DNA from: Pocillopora verrucosa
Taxonomy: Eukaryota; Cnidaria; Anthozoa; Scleractinia; Pocilloporidae
Assembly: GCF_036669915.1 (NCBI RefSeq)
Contig: NC_089324.1
Span: 11,602,118-11,666,117, forward strand
DNA: 64,000 nt
Direction of reading: 5' to 3'
A model generated the notes under the pieces. That model was not told where the DNA came from. It ran no database searches and worked only from the letters and a program-made list of their open reading frames with translations. The position numbers and the translations under genes were made by a program. The stretch's first letter is position 1; each line of letters opens with the position of its first letter. Positions 12,501 to 21,500 of this stretch are shown piece by piece.

Positions 12501-15500
12501 CTATAAATAAATATGCAGACAAGCAGGTGGATAGATAATTATATGGTAAGCCACATTATTCTCATATTTTGATTGGTTCTTACTTATTGAAATATTATTT
12601 TCCGAAGATGAGGTGAATTGGACGAATTCGAGGGGATTATTCAACATTGTTCTCTGAGCCTTTGGTGAACAGTTGTTTTAATATAAAGGCTCAGGTGCTT
12701 TCTTTTGTAAATTCATTTTGTCGTTGAAACCGCTCTGTTACGACTCTCTTGGTTACTTGTATCGAGATGAGCAGCCAGTCTCCAGAGTTTTATCTAATTC
12801 AAACGACGAAAACGTCATATATTTCTTTGGAAAAGTGTTACACCAAACTTATTAGCATCTTTTGAGCTTTTGGTATTGAATTTACTTCTTTCGCGTTTAT
12901 CACTTCCTTAGTAACAATGACTAAACGCGAGGCAGAAAAACTGTGAATTACCTATTTGAATGAGTCACTGATACTTCCATGTCAGTGATTCAATTAAATG
13001 TGTAATTCACAGTTTTAAATGATTGCTTACACCTGACGGTCTCAATGGATACACTGTAAATCACTAAACCAAAAATTTAGCTAATAGGAGTAAATATTGA
13101 CGAATTTTGACCGTTAGTCGTGGAGAAGTTAACCGTAAAAACTTTAACTATTTACAATGTGTTATTTTGAGAGTGTCAAAATCTTACACCGATTCATATA
13201 CATCTTATCTTGATACATACATAGTAATACTGTTACTGAATTAGTATTGTACATATGATATACTTTGTTTTGTTTCTTTTTTTAACCCAGAATTGACTCA
13301 TGGAGGACCCAAATTTAAAGTTAGTCGTAACATGACCAGAATTTTAACCGTTAGCTGTAAAAGCCATCACCCCTTTGAGAGCCTTAATTACCTTTTGGAA
13401 TCCATAACTTTACGTTTAGACAACAGAAAGATCCACAGTCCTGTGGCATAATTCTAAGAAACTGAGTCTCAAGGTGAGGAAGAAAATGATGATAAACCCA
13501 CGTTGTATCCCAGTTTCCATAGAATATCTGAAGGAAAAATAACAAAATAATATGGCAAAAATTTAATTGGCGCTGAATATACAGTACAGATTTGTTTCTA
13601 ACCTATACGAAAGTGTTAATTTTCGTGAATAAACAGGTGGTTCGCAAGGCATGTTTAAGAGTAGCAAGTAGAAGTAGGGCTAGAATTAAGAGTGTTTCCC
13701 AATGGGTGCAGTGCTGCAAGGAAGGGCCCTTTCATCACAAGGGTTGGCTGAGAAGTTGTATAAGTCTATCACTACTGATAACATGAAAATATGACTGCAT
13801 TGATCCATCAAATTAAATGTTTCAGTGGAGCTTTGTGTGACAATCTGAGAAATGGCTTTGTAGGAGACTTCCATACTTCTCTTTTGTCCTTCTTTTCCCT
13901 TGTGCTCATTGAACTTACTGAATCATACTTACCTTTCTTTGTCTCATAGTTAAAGAGCTTGTAAACTTGTAAGATTCTTGTAAACGAATGTTCCGTACTC
14001 TCTTTAATTCTCATGCAAAAATTATTCCACCTCTTCGCCAGTAGATACCACTTACCCGTCTCACTCCTCCCTCGGTGTAATTCAACCATGTTGCAGCATC
14101 GTGGCTGTACTCTACGTAAAAAGATGACACTGGATTCCCTTGCTGAGGTCCTCGTGTCGCCATCCTGACGAGCATTTGTTTGCTCCCAATATTGATTTCA
14201 AGCCATGTTGAAGGACCTTGTCCACACCAAGCCGCATAGCATAGCTCGTTACTGGCGACCATACCCAGACTTGGTATGCTGTAACAAAGCCAAGACTTTG
14301 CTTTGAAGCTACTATCAGGGATAGCTGATGAATTATCGGTACCGAGATCTGAGAGAAATGAATGAATCAGGGAAATTTGTTTATTTAAGAAATTTCATCT
14401 TGGTTACTGAAGTTGACCCTTTCAAGTCTATTCCCGATAACCGTTGTTAATATTAGAAGACGTGTTAGTCAAGTACCACAAGGAATTTAAGAGATCAATA
14501 GACCTACCTTCGTAATTGCCTCCTTCTTTTTTGTAAAGTCGAACACGCATACATATACTGTTTTCCCACGATTCAGGATATAGTCGAATGTATCTGGCAG
14601 ATGTTACATTAACTGAAGCAGGATTTTGCACATCAAACTTCTGATGAAACAAGAACGTGAGTCTCTTATATGTCTTCTTATTATACACCAACTAATTTTC
14701 TCCCTCAGCGAACTTTCTTTGTAGTGGAAGTATTTACTATGTGTGCAGCTAGGGAGACGTTATGCCTCACAGGGCCGTAGCTAGCATGAGGCAAGACGAG
14801 GCAATTGCCTCATCTTGATTTTGGCCTAAGATTGTGTTTTCTGAAGAAAAATGCCACGGGAAATACTTAAAAGAGCATTTCTGAGCCTTAAGATTTCAAA
14901 ATTTTCTCGGGAGGCGTGCCCACAGACCCCTTAGCGGCCTGCACCTTCGGCGCTCGAAACTTGTCTCGTCTTTTTCTGAAGTCTGGCTACGGACCTGCCT
15001 TTGACGAAGAAAACACGTGCTTTGAATGTTCAAGCACTCTAAACAAAGTAAGATCGAAAATCGTATTGGACAAAATGAGGTTCAAGAGAAGGTCCTGAGA
15101 ACGGAATAGTGAAAAAGTAAGAAAGCGCTACCCAGGGAAAGAGCAGAAAAGTGGAACAAACCAACGGCGAAATTAGCGGCCAAAACCGACCCATCGGCGA
15201 TCTCAAACAACTCAAAACGCGGTTATGAATTTACTCATAATATATCTAGAGAATTTTTATCCTTCTTCTTGTTTTGTAATGAAGTAATATCATTTATTTA
15301 CGGACTCTTTCTCCATAATCACCGATGCAGGTGTCCTTACCGTCACGAAACAGGAAACGTCTTTCGACTACAAAATATGCTTGTTGGAGTAATTGGAGTC
15401 CCTTTATTAAGTAAAGAGTGACTAGCAAAGGAGTAACTTACCAAAAATACGATAAAAACACCTTACGCTATTTATTTACTATATCTCGCAGGTCCCCTGA

Positions 15501-18500
15501 TCCAATATTAACCCTAACTCGTTATCAGTTGGTTTAGGGGAGAGGGCGCACAGACACTCAAATAGTGACGTGAATCGGATAAATGTTTCACATGGAGAAT
15601 GAGAAAAAAATTATTGGCAAAATTTCGGCTCTGAAGGTCCACAGTAACTATTAATAACTCTCACCTTATTATCATCGTATTTATGAAAAGTGCCTCCAGT
15701 ATTGACACGGTACTCGATCCTATATTTCTTAACATATTTGGTATCGTTGTTGCGTTTTATCAGCTCAATTTTTCTAACACTTTGTTTCGTCCCCAGGTCA
15801 ATTTGTAGATATTGCTCCTTTGAATTGACTTTGGCACACCACGGGTTAGGGCTCGATGGACGAGCCCGAAATGGGGCGTAAGTAAGGTCTTCGTAGGAGT
15901 TGGTTGCCGTAAATTCTGGACTGGTGAGCTCCTCAGCGTTAACTGAGGTTTAAAAAAATGAATAAACAACATAAAAAAAATAAATAAAGGGAGAGAAAGA
16001 AAGAGAGAGAGGGGAATTGATTGTATGGAGGTTTTGACTCAACCATTTCAAAATTATACACAAAAGAGCACGCTGTATATTAAATATTTTACCCTTAGGC
16101 TAGATTATTAAATAAATTCTCCGTATCAGTAACAGAAAAATTTTATGGATGGCAGTATGGAGATTACTGATGTCAAGGTGTTAAGGGTAAAACAAGTTGT
16201 TTCTTGGGTCACCCTTCTAGTCGCTATGGTAACAAGAGGATTTTGAGCTTTTCTTTTGAACGAATCTTAAATCAAAAATTAAAGAAGCATTTGTAAAGTT
16301 ATATGATTACTTTAAAGCAAGTTGATATACTCTTGTTTAAAGGGTATCCATCTCTTTTGTATCACTAGGCATGGTATCAGCTTTGAGAAGCGCCGAAAAA
16401 CAAAATTGTACGCTGATGTAACAAACATGATGTTATTAGCTCGACGTTAAGTATACTTACACACGAATGTTATAATTACTAACTAGATGCAAACATTATC
16501 CTCAGCTATATTTTTAAATTTTTACGGGGAACGAATATATGAGCACCCTGATCCTATACTCTGTTCTCCATTCCTCTTTCTCAGTCCTCTGGACCTTACT
16601 CCCTGTTCCTTCTCCTTCTCTTTTAACATTCTGGTATTTTGCGTTCTTCTAAGGTGACAGTTCAAATTAGAAAATTCCCAAATTCTTTGCGTTCAAGCAA
16701 AGAACATTATGAGGAAATAAATTGGTTTTATCAACTGAGTTCATGTTGTAAATTGATCACCGTAAAGAGATTCTAAAGCTGGCGTTCCAAGCGTCAGCCC
16801 TTTGTCAGAGTGAATCGAAGAAGAAAGGAAGAAGCCACATTTGTTAAATAACACCGTTTCATAGAGAAAAAGTCTTCATTTGGGACTGTTTAGAAATAGG
16901 TAAGATCAGACATAACTTACAACTGTAGGAAAACACCTCTATGTCGTCTGGGATAAACCTGTAGGTTCCTGCAAAAAACCGTCTAGCGCTGATTGTACCG
17001 GCTTGATGAGAGATACTGGGAAGCTCATACGCATGCCCAAGATCACTGAACGATACCGCTGACTGGTCTGAATTGTTGCCAATGAAAAGGTCATTCTCTC
17101 CAAATACTGGTCCTGCCTGTGGATCCTGTAGTAGAGCTTTGTCAGCCTTATCAGGTTTAACATCAAGCTTGAGAGGTTGTGAGCCTGTAGGATTGACAAG
17201 ACTGAACAAAAAGGCACGTCTACTCCAAAGGTACTGCGAAGATCCTACGGTCCCTTTGAAGTGAATCAATAGAGAATGAAGCTTAGAGATTAATTTCCTT
17301 GTACAGGACACTGATTTCTATACTTTTATCTTTGGTGTAGATCAGTTTCGTTATCGAAAAAAATCAAGAGGATCCAGGGGCTGCTGTGTGTTACGTACGA
17401 ATTTTGCTCATGCACTTGATCATGACTACCCTTTCGACGTGTATATGCTCTCCACCAAAACATACCGAACACACGTGTCAGAAGTGAAAACTTCCGATGA
17501 ACAGAAACCAGGGGTTGAAAATAACTTCTTTGCAAAGATAAACACTTTGAATTAGAGCAATGTCAAGAACACGGGCCATGATAGCCGCAAGAGAGTTGCA
17601 GAAAAAGAAGAGCCCGACTTTTATCTTCGACGGAGGTACGGAATATATCGAATCTCATCGACAGATTAATTTTTTTACAGTTGTTTTTTGTAATTGTGGA
17701 ACTACAGCTCATCTACGAGGATCAGTTTCCCTTGAATCCCAGTAGCAGTTCAAACCAGGATTTACATAATCTTTAAGTTGTAAAAAATTGTCAATGTGAT
17801 ACTTATGTGCGGTGAATCAATGCACTCATATTTCCCAGCCGTTACACGGTAACTTTTTACATACCGCCCCATCTCTGGTCTGCAAAAACCCACCGAAAAT
17901 GTACTTTCCAACTTTAACTAAAGTCACTGTCACTGCATGATTGGGGCACTTTTCGTGAAACCGTATGTGGACCCAAAACCGTCTTTGACAAGCTCTATAG
18001 CAAGGCTCCACAGCGGGCAGTTTGCTGTCATCAGTGGTTTAAGCCATGTCCTCAAAGCATCGTAATATTCGTTTCTCAGCACCAAAATGTAGGAAAACGT
18101 AAAACGCTATTGAAAGAGAAAGGAAATGACTGAAAAAATTACTTTCAGAGGCGCGTTCCACTTGAACCTGGAAATATATACGTTACAGACATAATATACA
18201 CATAAGGAAAGTCACTAGATATTCCCGAAAACTGCTGTAAGTCGCGCGAGGAGTGCGTGTGGCAGGGCCACATTTATGAAACATACAACAATACCAGGAT
18301 AACACACAACAAACATAATCGGTCAATTTCCATTTTAAGTGACGACATAGTCAGCCTTGTTTATCGATGAGACAAATTAATATAGAGCTAAACAAAATAT
18401 GGTGATCGAATACGAAGTAAAAACCATATGGACTGATTACAAAAATATCGTTTAAAGGAACCCACTTCGAATTAAAAATTTCCTCCGCAGTAAAAACAAA

Positions 18501-21500
18501 AACTCTTCCAAGAAAATAAAGGTAGTGTCGTGTCTTTTCCCTTGGTGTTTTTTGCAAGAGTTTTGATTATGAAAATTATCTCTTTCTTTGTTCTTAGACC
18601 CTCCGCAGGGCAAGGCAGGTTATGTTCATGAGAAAATTAAAAGCACAGCGCTTGGTTTACCACTGTTTTCCTCGAAAAAGGTCGCATTTATTTTATCAGG
18701 GGTTGTATTGCTGAGTGAATGTAAATGTTAGATGTAGTTCGTGAACTCAGATAGGAGTTTCGATTCACAACTCAGGATATAGAAGGAAAACAAACGACTG
18801 ATGATCTTCGTCACAAACTTGCGATAGTTTTCTTCGCTTTGGTACTTCACAGGTAGTAGATAAGTTTTCATGAAACGTTCGCTTTAAAGAAGTCAAACAG
18901 TTCGTGAATAAACAGTCATTAAACAAATCAGAAGTCTTACTAAACGCACAGAAAAAAAAGCCTCTCCTCTTACCGTTGTAATTCATCCAAAAACTGAGAG
19001 AAAGACCGTTGGGACAATTGTACAGGTACCCAAACACTCTCCAGAATAAGAGTTCAAGCTCACCCCTACATCTCCTGTTCGAGTGAGGACACCAAGGTAT
19101 GTGTGCTTATCATCTCAGCTACATTGGGCCAGGCAATCTTAGATTTGATCTGATCCCGCAGTCTGTTGATGCTGTCAACACCCATGAGTGGCCAGTCATA
19201 ATTAGCTAAATTTCAAGTGAAAATTTTTCAGATCACTCTAAATTTTTGGGTGAAACTACATGTTTTGATATTAATCTTCCTAATACAAGGTTCACTGTTG
19301 CAAATGAACTAATTGCTGCTGATGTAAATAAAAACTAAGGACTTATAACTGAAATGTCTAAAAAAAACCGGGCCAACAAGAACAGATGAAAAAAATGTTA
19401 AAATTATAAAATTTTTTATCAAGTCGGCGCGTACCCGGAATATAAACTCCGGTTTAGTTAAGCAAAAAAATAATTATCAAACCTAAAGAACAAATAACTC
19501 GTTAGCCATTTGTTCCATCCAGCCCCCTCCCCTACCTGCTTACTTACCCACCCATCCCTCCTTTCTCGCTGTCTACATCTTTTTCTCCCTATCTATCAGC
19601 TATCCCGGCCCTCCTCCCCTTTGCTGTATACGTACCCAGCCCCTCTCACTAAAAGTGCAAACATCCAGCGTACCTACCTCACCCCACCTCCCAAAGTCCT
19701 TTTATACCTATCTACTCATCACTTGGCAACATGCATATTAACCCTTTACACTCCCAAGATCTGATTGTTAATTCTCCCCTCTAGCTGCTACACGTTTCCT
19801 TGTCCATTAGTTATGAGAACTTAGTGTAAGATCAAGATAGCAGTTTCTATCGGATAAGTTCGAACATTCTCATTACCTGTTTGCTGAATAATGTATGGAT
19901 ATTGAAGGGAGAAGTTTTATGTTGATCACTTCTGGGAATTAAAAGGTTAGGCGGCGTACGTTTCTAAAGAAACTGTGGTGCTGCGTCGGGTGAGAGAGTA
20001 TAACAGGGTAATTTAATAATTTGGTAAATGAGTTGATAACGTAAATTGGCCACCGTAAAGAGTTTAAAAGCTGACGTTTCGAACGTTAGCCCTGCGTCAA
20101 TCGCTCTGTGGAGGGGTAACGCTCAAAATGTCAGCTTTTAAACTCTTTACCGTGCCCAATTTACGTTATCTACTCAGTTGATAATACTAAATTACCCTAC
20201 ATACGTATTACCCCTCCTAACATCATTTATCTACCTAATTTCTGATCTTTTACCTTTCAACTTTCGCGTTTTGTCTCTCTTCGAATATATCACATGTACC
20301 TTCTCTGCCTACCTCTGTCCCCACGTCTCTCCCCATTCACACCCTGTCTGTTTACCAGCCTACCTTCCTACGTAATCTGGTAACCTACCTAACTGCTAAG
20401 GGACTCGCAGGCCTTCTACTCGTTTGCCTCTCTGAAAGAGACACCACATGTAACGAACGGAAGTAGAAGGTGTGCCCGTCGTATTCCTTTTTAACCTAAA
20501 ATTGTTTACCTTTAGGAAGACACCTGACCAATGGAGTCCTTGTAACATTACCACGAAAAGCCATGTTTATCTCTGGCCATTGAACAAGATTTCCTAATTT
20601 TACGCCGCAATCTGAATATAAATCCAACGCCTCTGCTCCAGTAAGCATATGTTCCCACATGTTGAAATGCATGATATCGCCTTTCATAGCTGTGCCTTCC
20701 AGTATGGAGCCAAACTACTTTGCGATTGTCCAAGGATGAGATTACCGCCAGAGAACGGTGACGAATGTGGAAAAGTTTGCCTATTATATTCAAATTTGTC
20801 ATCTACATATAGACGGAAGTGGCCCGAATCGACTTTCCATACTAACAACACGAGATGCCATTTAGAATCAGCAAACGCGTGATTAGAGGTAATTTCCCTA
20901 TGAACAAGAAGTAAAAACATTGCTTCTCTCTTCCCAAAGTAAGTAATATAGTGGTGGTGTAGTAAAAAAACCAATCTGCCCACTAATTGAAAACTTGGGA
21001 TTCTGTCTCAGAAAGAAATTAAAGGTGGAATTTAATCTCTAAAAATTAAATTCGTATGATTTTAAGAAGTGTAGTGTTGCCTGTTGGTAGTAAAAGTAAT
21101 CGGATCGATATCAGTATCTGGGCTACTGCCCACCTACCCCTCCCCTAACCCAAAATTAACCCTAACTTGTTATCAATTGACTGTTTTTGGGTTAGGGGAG
21201 CGGTAGGTGGGCAGTCGCCTAGATACTGATATTGATCCAAGAGTTTTATGCAAATTGTGTTAATCGGTTTACTAATAGTTTATCAAATTTATTCCGATTT
21301 TCTTACAATTCTTTGCCGTCTGTAATGAATTTACACTGTCGATCCTTCTGGTATAAGAATGCCACCTTTCTATTCTCGTTGAAGTGTGCTATTGAAAACA
21401 CTGCTGACCAATTTTGAGATGGCGGAACTCTGATCCACCATGAAACTGTTAATTCTTCAAATTCCAACACAATCGGAACTGATGCAAAATCTTGAGGGTA

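Noticed and set aside
18676..18714. Candidate small exon between the LamG half and TLDc
   Set aside because: It has acceptor and donor-like ends but needs phase 2 to 1, which fits neither neighbour.
19510..19764. Pro/Leu/Ser-rich ORF
   Set aside because: Low-complexity C/T tract, no splice or start support.
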